Notes: generated by a model from the letters alone, not told the origin. Positions 1 through 8,296 are shown, counted from the stretch's first letter. The stretch is 64,000 nt of DNA from Lysinibacillus odysseyi 34hs-1 = NBRC 100172 (GCF_001591965.1 NZ_BCVX01000004.1:310001-374000), one strand, 5' to 3'. Numbers and translations are program-made.

Positions 1-710
1 TTTGTATTTAATGTATTGATAGAGCCATCATTCCCTTTAATAGGGTCAAGCGATGTCAATGAAGCGATTGCCTGGTGCAATACAAGTGTTTCCGTTGCAT
101 TTTTTGATTGATCATTAAAGGAAATCTCTTCCCATGCCTGTGCTCTTGATTTTGGCAGACGTACCGTATCAGGATTTACCTCTTTAGAATAGATTCCCTG
201 GAACTTCTTCGAAATATAAAGCGGGGCAATATAGGCATTGTCGAATACAAGCGCCTGCTCCAGCTCTGCGTATTTCTCTTCCGCTTCCTTCCCAGTTAAC
301 GTGCTCGCTTCATCAATCAGCTTATCGACTGTTTTATCGGAAGTATCACTGTAATCACCGCCTGATTTGAACAGACCGCGGACCGCATAGTCAGGGTTTC
401 CTGTTACTGTTGTCCAGCTGGAAAGGGCAACATCATAGTTCCCTGCATCCTTTTGTGTTGTAAAGGAACCGTAATCCGGCTGGATATTTAATTTTACTTC
501 AAAGCCGTTTTTCACAAGCTGATCACGCAGAATATTCATATCCGCTTCGTTTGCGGCCATGCCTAAAATTTCAATGGCTGGCTGCCCGCTGTTTTGGTTA
601 TCTGTTTTTGTATCTTCCACATCTGATTTTGTTTCAACACAGCCAGCAAGCAGTACCGCTGCAGCAGCAGTTGTAACACCGGCGTAAAATAATTTATTGC
701 GTTTTTTCAT
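1..710 (-). CDS. Peptide/nickel-type ABC transporter binding lipoprotein, circularly permuted order, 3' end cut by window edge
   Basis: Extracellular substrate-binding protein (family 5, OppA/DppA/NikA type) of the importer encoded beside it; 236 codons are visible. Residues 1-24 form a lipoprotein signal ending in LLAGC with Cys24 as lipid anchor, followed by a Ser/Asp/Gln/Asn-rich linker to about residue 44. Residues 46-195 resemble the C-terminal lobe of normal family members (ILRDQLVKNGFEVKL at 60-74, then SSWTTVTGNPDYAVRGLF at 97-114, then a VDKLIDEA segment). Only after that, at 207-231, comes TLVLHQAIASLTSLDPIKG, which looks like the mature N-terminus of ordinary members. This order is reversed relative to the family. 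The start is the ATG at 708-710, preceded by GGAGGA. The two permease genes follow upstream on the same strand. Family is confident; permutation is inferred from half the protein. Confidence 0.85.
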   Translation of the reverse strand, partial: MKKRNKLFYAGVTTAAAAVLLAGCVETKSDVEDTKTDNQNSGQPAIEILGMAANEADMNILRDQLVKNGFEVKLNIQPDYGSFTTQKDAGNYDVALSSWTTVTGNPDYAVRGLFKSGGDYSDTSDKTVDKLIDEASTLTGKEAEEKYAELEQALVFDNAYIAPLYISKKFQGIYSKEVNPDTVRLPKSRAQAWEEISFNDQSKNATETLVLHQAIASLTSLDPIKGNDGSINTLNT

Positions 711-730
711 TGTAAACTCCTCCAATTGTT

Positions 731-2227
731 TTAGTTTGCTTTTGGGTCCAGTGCATCACGTAATCCATCCCCTAGGAAGTTAAAGGACAGAACAAGGAGC
801 ATGATACAAAGCCCTGGGAAGACTGCTACATAGGAATGTGTTTCCAAATAAGCACTTCCTACTTTTAAAATATTGCCCCATTCGGGAATATGAGGTTCAA
901 CCCCTAGCCCTAGGAAGCTTAAGCTGCTTGTAGAAATGACAGCACCGCCGATTGTAAGTGTCGCCTTGACAATCATCGGAGCAAGGGAATTCGGTACGAT
1001 ATGCTTGAAAATAACAGCAGCATCAGAAGCACCTAGGGCTTTCGCCGATTCCACGAACTCATAGTTGGAAATTTGCATCACATTCGCACGCATTGTCCGT
1101 GCATACGTCGGGATTGCTCCTACACTCAGGGCGATAATCAGGTTTGTTGTATTGGCGCCAAATGCTGCGATAATCGCGATGGCCAGCAGAATCCCGGGAA
1201 TCGCATATAGCACATCGAGCAGGCGCATGATGATATTATCTGTTGTTTTTCCGTAATAGCCGGAGATTGCCCCTAGTGCTCCCCCTATAACTGCAGGGAT
1301 GATTGTAGAGAAGAATCCGACAATTAAGGAGATTTGTGCACCGAATACGATACGCGAGAACAGATCTCGCCCATAATCGTCTGTACCGAGCGGATGCTCG
1401 AGAGACGGTGTTTGCAGCAGTGCACTGTAATCATTCTTCGTTGCAAAGTCATAGTCAAATGTCCAGGAGCTTGCAACAGAGAGGGAAAACATAAAAATAA
1501 TAAAGAACAGTCCGAATACAGCCATTGTATTTCGTAATATCTTCTGCCACATCTTCTGCCATTTTTCTATAGTGGAAGCATCTTTATTGCGTGCCTTCTG
1601 AATTAAGCTATAGCCAAGAAGGAAGGAAAAGATATTTCCTGTTACGGTAGCCGCAACCAAGACGATGCCGGCAAAAAGCATCCATTTAGGTGCCGTAACT
1701 GGTGTTACATATTTGGCAATAAGGACGATCATTACTAGATAGACAACTGAAAGTGCGATAAAAGCACCCATCGTCAGTAAAAAGGAATCGACTACATATG
1801 GCTTGTAAATATTCAATGCCGAAACCAAAATGATAAAGATTTGCGTCAGTAACGCATAGACGGCAAAGGTATATTCAGCTGTTTTATTCTTGGACAGCAG
1901 CATAAAGCCATAGCTTGCTGCAAAGATGTTCCCGATTAGTACAGTAAAAACCAGGGGAATACCGAGTAATCTTGTAGGCCGCTTAATTTCACGGTCGCTT
2001 GCTAAATCCTTTTTTATCATCCAAGAGGACAAGGCGATAAGCCCTGTTGTCACTGCATATATACTAAAGAAAATAAGGACGACAGGGCGGCTATGTCCCG
2101 CTTTAAAATCATAGCTATAGAAAAGGAACAGAAGCGTTAAAATAGCAGAGAAAGCAAGCGTAAACTGTGCTGTTTTATATTCCTGAGTGACCTTTAGCAA
2201 TAGCTTTGCATCTGAAATGAACTTCAT
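731..2227 (-). CDS. Oligopeptide/dipeptide ABC permease (OppC/DppC type) with six-helix N-terminal extension
   Basis: Inner membrane permease, one of two forming the pore for the peptide importer. The canonical OppC/DppC part starts near residue 222 and shows HPLGTDDYGRDLFSRIVFGA (about 277-296) and the ATPase-coupling EAA loop ESAKALGASDAAVIFKHIVP. Usual OppC proteins have about 300 residues; this one has 498 because roughly 200 residues precede the canonical part. That extension contains about six hydrophobic segments (near 19-37, 47-68, 85-111, 117-140, 149-170 and 180-207) and I recognise no known domain in it. It lies between the other permease gene and the binding protein gene with short gaps, so the three form one operon read leftward. 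The ATG start has an AAGGAG-type site just upstream. Confidence 0.88.
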   Translation of the reverse strand: MKFISDAKLLLKVTQEYKTAQFTLAFSAILTLLFLFYSYDFKAGHSRPVVLIFFSIYAVTTGLIALSSWMIKKDLASDREIKRPTRLLGIPLVFTVLIGNIFAASYGFMLLSKNKTAEYTFAVYALLTQIFIILVSALNIYKPYVVDSFLLTMGAFIALSVVYLVMIVLIAKYVTPVTAPKWMLFAGIVLVAATVTGNIFSFLLGYSLIQKARNKDASTIEKWQKMWQKILRNTMAVFGLFFIIFMFSLSVASSWTFDYDFATKNDYSALLQTPSLEHPLGTDDYGRDLFSRIVFGAQISLIVGFFSTIIPAVIGGALGAISGYYGKTTDNIIMRLLDVLYAIPGILLAIAIIAAFGANTTNLIIALSVGAIPTYARTMRANVMQISNYEFVESAKALGASDAAVIFKHIVPNSLAPMIVKATLTIGGAVISTSSLSFLGLGVEPHIPEWGNILKVGSAYLETHSYVAVFPGLCIMLLVLSFNFLGDGLRDALDPKAN

Positions 2228-2239
2228 CGCTTTGTCTCC

Positions 2240-3640
2240 TTAAGATTTTTTCATTTTTGCGCGAATGCGCGGATCAAAGAAGTTATATAAAATATCGATG
2301 ATCATGTTCACTAGAGAGATTGTAACCGCAATATACACAACCCCACCCAAAATAGCCGGTATATCCGGGATAAATTGCTTATCGACGATATAGCTTCCAA
2401 TTCCGCTAATATTGAAAACCTTTTCCGTTACAGAAGCACCGCCCAGCATCCCGCCGAATAAAAGGCCGATGACTGTAATAATGGGAATCATTGCATTGCG
2501 GATCGCATGCTTTGAAATGACTTTCCGTCCGGACAATCCCTTCGCTTTTGCAGTTATAATGTAGTCCTCATGAATCACTTCCAGCATGCTTGAACGCGTC
2601 ATGCGGGCAATTGAGGCGGTAAGCGATGTACCGAGGACGATGATCGGCATGACAAGTGACAGCCAATTGTTTGGATTGTAGGTGGCTGGAAACCATTTTA
2701 AATCGATTGAAAACGTTAAAATCATGATTAGACCCTGCCAAAAGCTCGGAATAGATAAACCGATTAAAGCAATAATCATAAACGTATAATCGATAAATGA
2801 ATTCGGCCGAACTGCTGAAATAATGCCAATCGGGATGGCAATGATAATCGCCATGACTAGGGAAACTAAAGCGATTTCCAATGTCACAGGGAATTTATTT
2901 AGAATGCTTTGGGCAACATCCTCTTTCCCGGCAAATGAGGTTCCTAGATCAAACGTGAACAATCCTGATAGTGAATTCCACAGCTGCTGGATGTAGGACT
3001 GATCCAAACCATAAAGCCGATTGAAATTGTCGACCTGCTCCTGTGTTGCGCCAACTCCTAAAATATTCCGGGCCGGATCAAATGGCGATAGATAAAGAAT
3101 TGTAAAAACAAGTGTGGCTACTCCGATTATTACAAAAATACTTTGCACAATGCGTGTTACAATGAAGTAAGAAAACGGATTACTATAGATCGCAAGCAGC
3201 ACATACATGAAAATACCTGGAATAAAAGTGAGCGCAACAAATATTGGGTTCTTTAATAGTCCAGCAAAAAACTCCTTATATGATGGTTTGTTAATTCCTT
3301 CAGCAGCAAGTTGTAATGAGGCTTCCTTATGTAATTTCTCACTTGCCAGTTCAGAAGCTATCGCTTCGAGCTCTTTTTCTTTCAACGATTGGTTGAAAAA
3401 CTGTGCCTTCGCCTGTTCCTGTTTTCTAAAATCCTGAATCCACTCCGCAAAGTCGTTTGAAGAGCGTAAGTCATTTACTTTTTGCTCATATTTTCGTTTA
3501 TAGGCAGGATCATTCCTCTTAAGGAAGTAAAATAAAAGCGTAAAAAGATGGACCAGGAAACCTAGCAATACTAATGCCAGGAAGTTGCCTTTTTTAGTTG
3601 TTGCTTTTTCAAAATGCCGGCTGAAAAATGCCGCTTTCAT
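2240..3640 (-). CDS. Oligopeptide/dipeptide ABC permease (OppB/DppB type) with about 150-residue N-terminal extension
   Basis: Partner permease of the OppC-type protein. The canonical OppB part begins near residue 155 (SYFIVTRIVQSIFVIIGVA) and includes ILYLSPFDPARNILG and the coupling loop YIITAKAKGLSGRKVISKHA. I chose the ATG at 3638-3640 (MKAAFFSRHF) because it has a strong AAAGGAGG site 7-8 bases upstream; a longer open frame of 32 extra codons has none. This gives 466 residues against about 310 for usual OppB. The extra N-terminus has one hydrophobic helix (about 20-40), a charged Glu/Lys/Gln-rich helical stretch (about 50-120) and a second hydrophobic helix (about 132-150). It is the first gene of the leftward operon, divergent from the ATPase gene. 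Confidence 0.88.
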   Translation of the reverse strand: MKAAFFSRHFEKATTKKGNFLALVLLGFLVHLFTLLFYFLKRNDPAYKRKYEQKVNDLRSSNDFAEWIQDFRKQEQAKAQFFNQSLKEKELEAIASELASEKLHKEASLQLAAEGINKPSYKEFFAGLLKNPIFVALTFIPGIFMYVLLAIYSNPFSYFIVTRIVQSIFVIIGVATLVFTILYLSPFDPARNILGVGATQEQVDNFNRLYGLDQSYIQQLWNSLSGLFTFDLGTSFAGKEDVAQSILNKFPVTLEIALVSLVMAIIIAIPIGIISAVRPNSFIDYTFMIIALIGLSIPSFWQGLIMILTFSIDLKWFPATYNPNNWLSLVMPIIVLGTSLTASIARMTRSSMLEVIHEDYIITAKAKGLSGRKVISKHAIRNAMIPIITVIGLLFGGMLGGASVTEKVFNISGIGSYIVDKQFIPDIPAILGGVVYIAVTISLVNMIIDILYNFFDPRIRAKMKKS

Positions 3641-3681
3641 GTGAAACCCTCCTTTCCTATTATTCTTTTGTACCTGTGATA

Positions 3682-3710
3682 TTGTATAATTCCTATCAAC
3701 ATAGTATAGT
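3682..3710 (+). promoter_or_regulatory. Predicted sigma-A promoter for the fused ATPase gene
   Basis: TTGTAT at 3682-3687 and TATAGT at 3705-3710 are separated by exactly 17 bases. It lies in the divergent space between the OppB-type permease and the ATPase gene, reading toward the ATPase. Transcription would start near 3717, leaving a very short leader in front of the 14-codon ORF. Confidence 0.5.
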
Positions 3711-3726
3711 ATGGAGGAGCAGGGAT

Positions 3727-3771
3727 ATGAAGTCAATAATTTTTCGAATAAAGGATGAATTGTATGAGTGA
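3727..3771 (+). CDS. Possible 14-residue leader peptide overlapping the ATPase start
   Basis: ATG at 3727 has a good GGAGG site (3713-3717) nine bases upstream and opens a 14-codon frame, MKSIIFRIKDELYE. Its TGA stop (3769-3771) overlaps the ATPase start region: the ATPase ATG lies at 3764-3766, five bases before the leader stop. Ribosomes ending here could re-initiate on the ATPase. The promoter just upstream would put it first on the transcript. No conservation information is available, so it could be chance. Confidence 0.35.
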   Translation: MKSIIFRIKDELYE

Positions 3772-5500
3772 GCGTCTTCTTGAAATAAATGATTTGCAGG
3801 TTTCATTTATTACAGGTGAAACCGAGTTTGAAGCAGTTAAAGGTGTAAGCTTTCATATTAATAAGGGGGAAACAGTCGGCATTGTAGGGGAATCGGGTTC
3901 CGGAAAAAGTGTAACAGCGCGTTCCATTATGCGCCTTCTACCTTCGCCTCCTTCTTTTTTAAAATCTGGAACCATTCATTTCCAAGGAAAGAATTTAGTC
4001 CAGCAAACGGAAAAGGAAATGGAATCGATCCGGGGAAAAGATATCAGTATGATTTTCCAAGATCCGATGACATCCACAAACCCTACGATCAAAATTGGAG
4101 AGCAGATTGCGGAAAGCTTGATAAAACATCAAGGAATGACAAGACAACAGGCGTACAACCGTACAATCGAACTATTGAAACTTGTCGGTATTAAAAATGC
4201 CGAGGAACGCTACAATCAATATCCACATGAATATTCAGGCGGCATGCGGCAGCGTGCTATGATTGCCATGGCCCTCGCATGTAACCCATCGATGTTAATT
4301 GCAGATGAGCCGACAACGGCACTCGATGTAACGATCCAAGCACAGATTTTAAACTTAATGAAGCAAATGCAGGAGCAGTTTGGTACGGCGATTATTTTAA
4401 TTACGCATGATTTAGGAGTCGTGGCAGGAATGTGTGACCGCATCATTGTGATGAAAGAAGGGGAAATCGTTGAGGAAGGTACGACCGAGGAAATATTTGC
4501 GCATGCGAAGCACCCTTATACAAAGCGCCTATTAAATGCTCTGCCGAAGCTGCATGAAAAGAAGGTGCCAAAACAGCAGCCGAATTTACCGGAGGGCATG
4601 GATATCAATACGCCGCTTGTAGAAGTAAGACATATAAAAAAGCATTTTGATTTAGGAAAAGGCAATGTTTTAAAAGCGGTAGACGATTTATCATTCGCTA
4701 TTTATCCAGGGGAAACATTAGGGCTGGTAGGAGAATCTGGTTCCGGTAAGTCGACGACAGGAAGAACGATCCTGCAGCTGCACCAGCCGACAGATGGAGA
4801 CGTCCTTTATAAAGGGGTACCTGTCACGCGCTTATCCAAATCGGAGCTGAAGATGATGCGCCGGCATATGCAGATTATTTTCCAAGATCCTTATTCATCA
4901 TTGAATCCGCGGAAAAAAGTGTTGGATATTATCGGAGAAGCACTTGATATACATAAGCTGGCAAAGAGCCGGGAAGCGCGCCGGACTCGCGTCGAGGAGC
5001 TGCTTGAACTGGTCGGCTTAAAAAAGGAGCATGCACTTCGTTATCCACATGAGTTCAGCGGCGGTCAGCGCCAGCGGATCGGTATTGCCAGGGCCTTAGC
5101 TGTGGAGCCGAATTTCATCGTTTGCGATGAACCGTTATCGGCCCTCGATGTATCAATTCAAAAGCAGGTTGTAGAATTACTGCAGGATTTACAGCAACGG
5201 CTTGGACTAACTTATTTATTTATTGCGCATGATTTATCAATGGTAAAGCATATTAGTGACCGTGTAGCAGTTATGTATGGAGGCAAAATTGTTGAATTGG
5301 CCGAGAGTGAAGAGCTGTACAGCAATCCGCAGCACCCTTATACAAAAATGCTTCTCCAGTCCATTCCGATTCCAGATCCGGCCATTGAAAAACAGAAAAA
5401 ACGTCAAGTATTATCAGAAGAAGAACTAAGCATGAAGCAATTTCATAAAGAAGATGCCCAATTGGTAGAAGTTTCGCCGGGGCACTGGGTAGCACAGTAG
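3764..5500 (+). CDS. Peptide/nickel ABC transporter ATPase, two fused nucleotide-binding domains (OppD-OppF fusion)
   Basis: Cytosolic ATPase that powers the importer encoded divergently. Two complete ABC domains follow each other in about 578 residues, where OppD and OppF are usually separate proteins. Domain 1 has Walker A GESGSGKS, signature YSGGMRQR and Walker B IADEPTTALD. Domain 2 has GESGSGKST, FSGGQRQR and VCDEPLSALD. The HPYTKRLLNALP and HPYTKMLLQSIPIPDP segments are typical of the OppD/OppF C-termini. I chose ATG 3764 (MSERLLEI) because AAAGGA lies at suitable spacing and the ATG three codons earlier is too close to it. The double-domain layout is like E. coli GsiA and YejF. A strong terminator follows directly. 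Confidence 0.92.
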   Translation: MSERLLEINDLQVSFITGETEFEAVKGVSFHINKGETVGIVGESGSGKSVTARSIMRLLPSPPSFLKSGTIHFQGKNLVQQTEKEMESIRGKDISMIFQDPMTSTNPTIKIGEQIAESLIKHQGMTRQQAYNRTIELLKLVGIKNAEERYNQYPHEYSGGMRQRAMIAMALACNPSMLIADEPTTALDVTIQAQILNLMKQMQEQFGTAIILITHDLGVVAGMCDRIIVMKEGEIVEEGTTEEIFAHAKHPYTKRLLNALPKLHEKKVPKQQPNLPEGMDINTPLVEVRHIKKHFDLGKGNVLKAVDDLSFAIYPGETLGLVGESGSGKSTTGRTILQLHQPTDGDVLYKGVPVTRLSKSELKMMRRHMQIIFQDPYSSLNPRKKVLDIIGEALDIHKLAKSREARRTRVEELLELVGLKKEHALRYPHEFSGGQRQRIGIARALAVEPNFIVCDEPLSALDVSIQKQVVELLQDLQQRLGLTYLFIAHDLSMVKHISDRVAVMYGGKIVELAESEELYSNPQHPYTKMLLQSIPIPDPAIEKQKKRQVLSEEELSMKQFHKEDAQLVEVSPGHWVAQ

Positions 5501-5501
5501 T

Positions 5502-5543
5502 AAAAACCTCCGATAGTAGACTATCGGAGGTTTTAGTATTTAT
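5502..5543 (+). terminator. Intrinsic terminator of the fused ATPase gene
   Basis: A perfect 14-bp stem, AAAACCTCCGATAG (5503-5516) with CTATCGGAGGTTTT (5521-5534), has a 4-base loop and starts right after the stop codon. Confidence 0.85.
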
Positions 5544-5890
5544 TTTATTTTGTAGAGTCTTATAGATTCGGTGTTTGTTATAAATCGTCCTTTTCGTATT
5601 CTATGTTTTCGAGCTTGTTAAGAGATAATAAAGCTGCGAAATGTTTGGTGAACTAATAGGACGACTTAGTGTAAGCAGAACTTTAAAATGGAGCTACTTT
5701 TGTCAAATTATACATAATAACGAATGTATACTTAATTTCTACATATAAAAAGGGGGAACTACTGTGGAGAAATGCTGAATTTATGAGAGAATCAATAAAT
5801 TCTTATATCCATAATAAAAATCTTTAAAAAGAAGCTGGAAAATAGGGGATATAATATTTTTTAAAGATTAGTGCCATATATTAATGCATA
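5544..5890. other. Non-coding, AT-rich gap before the NAD-binding protein gene
   Basis: No open frame with a ribosome site and family features was found here. There is a TATAAT at 5850-5855 that may be the -10 of the next gene, but no convincing -35 at 16-18 bases. A GGGGGA site before a 4-codon GTG frame near 5764 and a 14-codon frame at 5784 look like debris. Confidence 0.35.
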
Positions 5891-5907
5891 AAAGGAGATT
5901 CGTTTTA

Positions 5908-6528
5908 ATGAATATATTAATTTTAGGCGGAACTGGACGAGTAGGAAGTCAAATAGTTACTTATGCTCTTGATGACAAACATCATGTAACTGTATTAGCC
6001 CGCAATCCGCAAAAGATTCAATTGAATCATGAAAATTTAACGGTCCTTCAAGGAAATGTTTTAAATAAGGATGATATTGTACGCGCACTGCAGGGGGTGG
6101 ATGTGGTTATTAGTGCACTCAGCACAGATGGAACAACCACTCTCTCGGAAAGTATGCCGCTTATTATCGAAGCAATGGAAAATAAAGCTATCAGAAGAAT
6201 TATTACTATAGGAACTGCCGGAATCTTGCAAAGCAGGATCAGCCCTGATTTATTACGTTACCAGTCAAGTGAATCTAAGCAAAAATTGACTCGTGCAGCC
6301 GAAGAACATCATAAAGTCTACAAGATGCTTAAACAATCAGAACTCGAATGGACGATTGTTTGTCCTACATATTTACCGGACGGGGAAAGGTTAGGTAAAT
6401 ATCGAACAGTTAGTAATCTTTTGCCGGAGGGCGGCAGTAAAATTTCAGTGCAGGATACTGCTGAATTTGCATTTAGCCAAATAAATAGCAACGATTATAT
6501 AAAAATGCGTGTAGGGATTGCCTACTAA
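5908..6528 (+). CDS. NAD(P)-binding Rossmann-fold oxidoreductase (NmrA/BVR-B-like)
   Basis: Atypical short-chain dehydrogenase-type protein, 206 residues, predicted cytosolic. The N-terminus MNILILGGTGRVGSQIV carries the GGTGRVG dinucleotide-binding loop; later NVLNKDDIVRALQGVDVVISAL and RRIITIGTAG are typical of NmrA-like/biliverdin-reductase-B-like proteins. The SEL/WTIVCPTYLPDG segment matches the C-terminal half of that group. I chose the ATG at 5908 because AAAGGAG at 5891-5897 is well spaced; the earlier ATG at 5884 lies before that site. It stands alone between terminators. The substrate cannot be read from sequence. Confidence 0.8.
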   Translation: MNILILGGTGRVGSQIVTYALDDKHHVTVLARNPQKIQLNHENLTVLQGNVLNKDDIVRALQGVDVVISALSTDGTTTLSESMPLIIEAMENKAIRRIITIGTAGILQSRISPDLLRYQSSESKQKLTRAAEEHHKVYKMLKQSELEWTIVCPTYLPDGERLGKYRTVSNLLPEGGSKISVQDTAEFAFSQINSNDYIKMRVGIAY

Positions 6529-6625
6529 TTATCATTCTCTGCACGATCTGCTATAGGAATACTCTGTTCATGTATGGAAAATAAAACAGCTGTTAAAAGA
6601 GGGTGGAACAATACTCCAGCTGTAT

Positions 6626-6670
6626 AAAAAAAGGCAATCATGATTTTCTGCCACATAGTTGCCTTTTGTT
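6626..6670. terminator. Bidirectional terminator
   Basis: AAAAAGGCAA pairs with TTGCCTTTT across a loop of about 22 bases. Read leftward the stem is followed by seven T residues, so it fits a small minus-strand ORF that ends at 6684; read rightward it fits the NAD-binding protein gene. Confidence 0.6.
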
Positions 6671-6683
6671 TTCGATGAAACCA

Positions 6684-6830
6684 TTATTCTCCGTTCCGGT
6701 CGACGCTTGTAGCGAGCACGGCTTCAGCTAATTTTTTTCGATAGGTTGCGAAAAATGGATCTTCCGTTCGTGCTGTTCCCGCAGAAGCCGAGTCCTCCAC
6801 TATGAATAACTTCCATCTATTATTCACCAT
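6684..6830 (-). CDS. Candidate small protein (48 residues, or 38 from an internal GTG)
   Basis: A minus-strand open frame that is too short for usual gene calls but looks protein-like. It begins MVNNRWKLFIVEDSASAG and ends LAEAVLATSVDRNGE, with a mixed, balanced composition and ordinary codon use. The stop codon is only about 15 bases from a hairpin with a seven-T tract reading in the same direction, which supports an expressed unit. No AGGAGG precedes the ATG at 6830; a GTG at codon 11 has GGAAG about nine bases upstream and would give 38 residues. I recognise no family. It could instead be the conserved tail of a decayed gene. Confidence 0.4.
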   Translation of the reverse strand: MVNNRWKLFIVEDSASAGTARTEDPFFATYRKKLAEAVLATSVDRNGE

Positions 6831-6933
6831 GCTACCATAGGAGACATACTATTTGATGGAAAGAAAGGAATGCTCTCATGGCCGGTACATTTTGCGTTAT
6901 ACTACAGAAGAAAGAATAGTTGGAGGGATTTAT

Positions 6934-7383
6934 ATGACAATCACGGTAAAGACACTTGAGCGTTGCAATAAAGAAACTGAGGAAACGCTCGCAGTCGAGA
7001 CACCAGAATTTTTACAGCAAAAGCTCGCTTATTTAAAGGAGCATCAGGAAGAGTTTTTATATGCAGCGTCCGACGATTTCGCAAATCTCAAGATGGATGC
7101 TGTCGTCCTTGAATTTGATGAAACATTCAAAGTATACACAGCATTATTTGGCTTGCGGCTGCAGAAAAAAGTAAGTGCTCAGCTGAAAGCGTATTTACGG
7201 GACAACTTAAAGGGCATGCTTGGTTCTTCCAGTGCCATGTTTGCAGGTGACGAAGGAATTTGGGAAATTAACGTTGCCCTTGATGCGATGAAAGGTTTTA
7301 GCGGAGAGGAAACGATCCAACAGGCATATGAACTTCTACTGGGCTTTGTAACAGGGATGCTGGGAGAAATTGAAGGACAATAA
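6934..7383 (+). CDS. Conserved-looking cytosolic protein of unknown function
   Basis: A 149-residue soluble protein with no signal peptide or membrane helix. The sequence is rich in helix-forming residues, with a charged N-terminal half (TPEFLQQKLAYLKEHQEEFLY) and a Gly/Met-rich C-terminus (LLLGFVTGMLGEIEGQ). I recognise no catalytic motif. The open frame extends 27 codons upstream, but the ATG at 6934 (MTITVKTLERC) has GGAGGG six bases upstream and is the likely start. It is followed after about 120 bases by another unknown gene on the same strand; no terminator I trust separates them. Confidence 0.7.
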   Translation: MTITVKTLERCNKETEETLAVETPEFLQQKLAYLKEHQEEFLYAASDDFANLKMDAVVLEFDETFKVYTALFGLRLQKKVSAQLKAYLRDNLKGMLGSSSAMFAGDEGIWEINVALDAMKGFSGEETIQQAYELLLGFVTGMLGEIEGQ

Positions 7384-7505
7384 TAGCGTGTTTTTTAACC
7401 ATGCTGGTATGCGGATGAAGAATGTTGGTTATTGCCAAAAAAACATATCCTTTATCCGTGTAAGGCCGGCATTTTTATAATACGTATAAAAAAAGGGAGG
7501 TATGT

Positions 7506-8141
7506 ATGGGTATATCATTTGGAAAAAGGTTAGGTTGGATGCTTCCGCTCGCTCTTGTGCTTGGAGTATTATTTGCGGTGATGGATTGGCCTTTATGGAT
7601 TGCTCTTACAGTATTTGTAATCTTGGCGGGGATGGAAATACCAATCATGCTTTATATATTATATGGTTCACAGAATTTAAAGCAGCTTGCCCAATATATC
7701 GACAGGCAGCAAAAAAATCCGGTATTTGTATTTTTACACTGCCTGAGGGAAGGAACGGATGAGGAGCTGCTTGAAGCAATCGATACGGTTTTAGAAAAAT
7801 ATAAACAGCCGAAAGTCCAGGCAGTATATGGTGCAAATAAGGCCATGATGCTGAGAGATTTTGATACAGCACATCGTTTAGCAGAACCAATTGCCTCTTC
7901 CGAAATCGGACAGTATACACTTGCATTGATTGAGGCAATGCAAGGCAACCGAGAAGCGGCTGCACGCTATTCGATTCAAAAAGAATGGATGAAGGCAAGT
8001 ATTGAGGCAAATTTAGCTTTCGTTGAAAAAGACTGGCAGGTGTTTAGGCAGGATGCAGAAAAAGCCGTACGCAGTGCAAAGGGCATTCAATATTATTCGA
8101 ATACATATATTTTCAAACGCATGGAGAAAGAGTGGCAATAA
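7506..8141 (+). CDS. Membrane protein of unknown function with helical-repeat-like C-terminus
   Basis: 211 residues. Two hydrophobic segments near residues 9-26 and 28-52 form an N-terminal hairpin in the membrane; the rest is soluble and alpha-helical. The segments around 75-180 (VQAVYGANKAMMLRDFDTAHRLAEPI, then YTLALIEAMQGNREAAARYSI) have the Ala/Leu/Tyr spacing of TPR-type repeats, so a scaffold or assembly role is possible but is inference. GGGAGGT just before the ATG supports this start. A terminator follows, shared with the convergent methyltransferase gene. Confidence 0.7.
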   Translation: MGISFGKRLGWMLPLALVLGVLFAVMDWPLWIALTVFVILAGMEIPIMLYILYGSQNLKQLAQYIDRQQKNPVFVFLHCLREGTDEELLEAIDTVLEKYKQPKVQAVYGANKAMMLRDFDTAHRLAEPIASSEIGQYTLALIEAMQGNREAAARYSIQKEWMKASIEANLAFVEKDWQVFRQDAEKAVRSAKGIQYYSNTYIFKRMEKEWQ

Positions 8142-8213
8142 TGCATTCCTAAATGACTGAAAAAGCTATGCAGCCAACCTTATGCAATGAAGAGCATTTC
8201 AAAAAAAGCAGCA

Positions 8214-8260
8214 CAAAACAGCAGTCTTCCACTTATGGAAAGCTGCTGTTTTGTTTGATG
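8214..8260. terminator. Terminator between convergent genes
   Basis: AAAACAGCAG and CTGCTGTTTT flank an inner TTCC-ACTTAT-GGAA hairpin. It lies between the unknown membrane protein gene and the convergent methyltransferase. Its CCACTTATGG core recurs, inverted, in the terminator near 28930. Confidence 0.75.
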
Positions 8261-8296
8261 GAGAACTTTTCTGCATGCCGATTAGTTATATGCAAA

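Noticed and set aside
3755-3763. Earlier ATG (3755) as start of the fused ATPase
   Set aside because: It touches the AAAGGA site; the ATG at 3764 has better spacing.
7645-8010. Minus-strand 121-codon frame
   Set aside because: Overlaps the membrane protein gene fully; the sense frame has a ribosome site and membrane helices.
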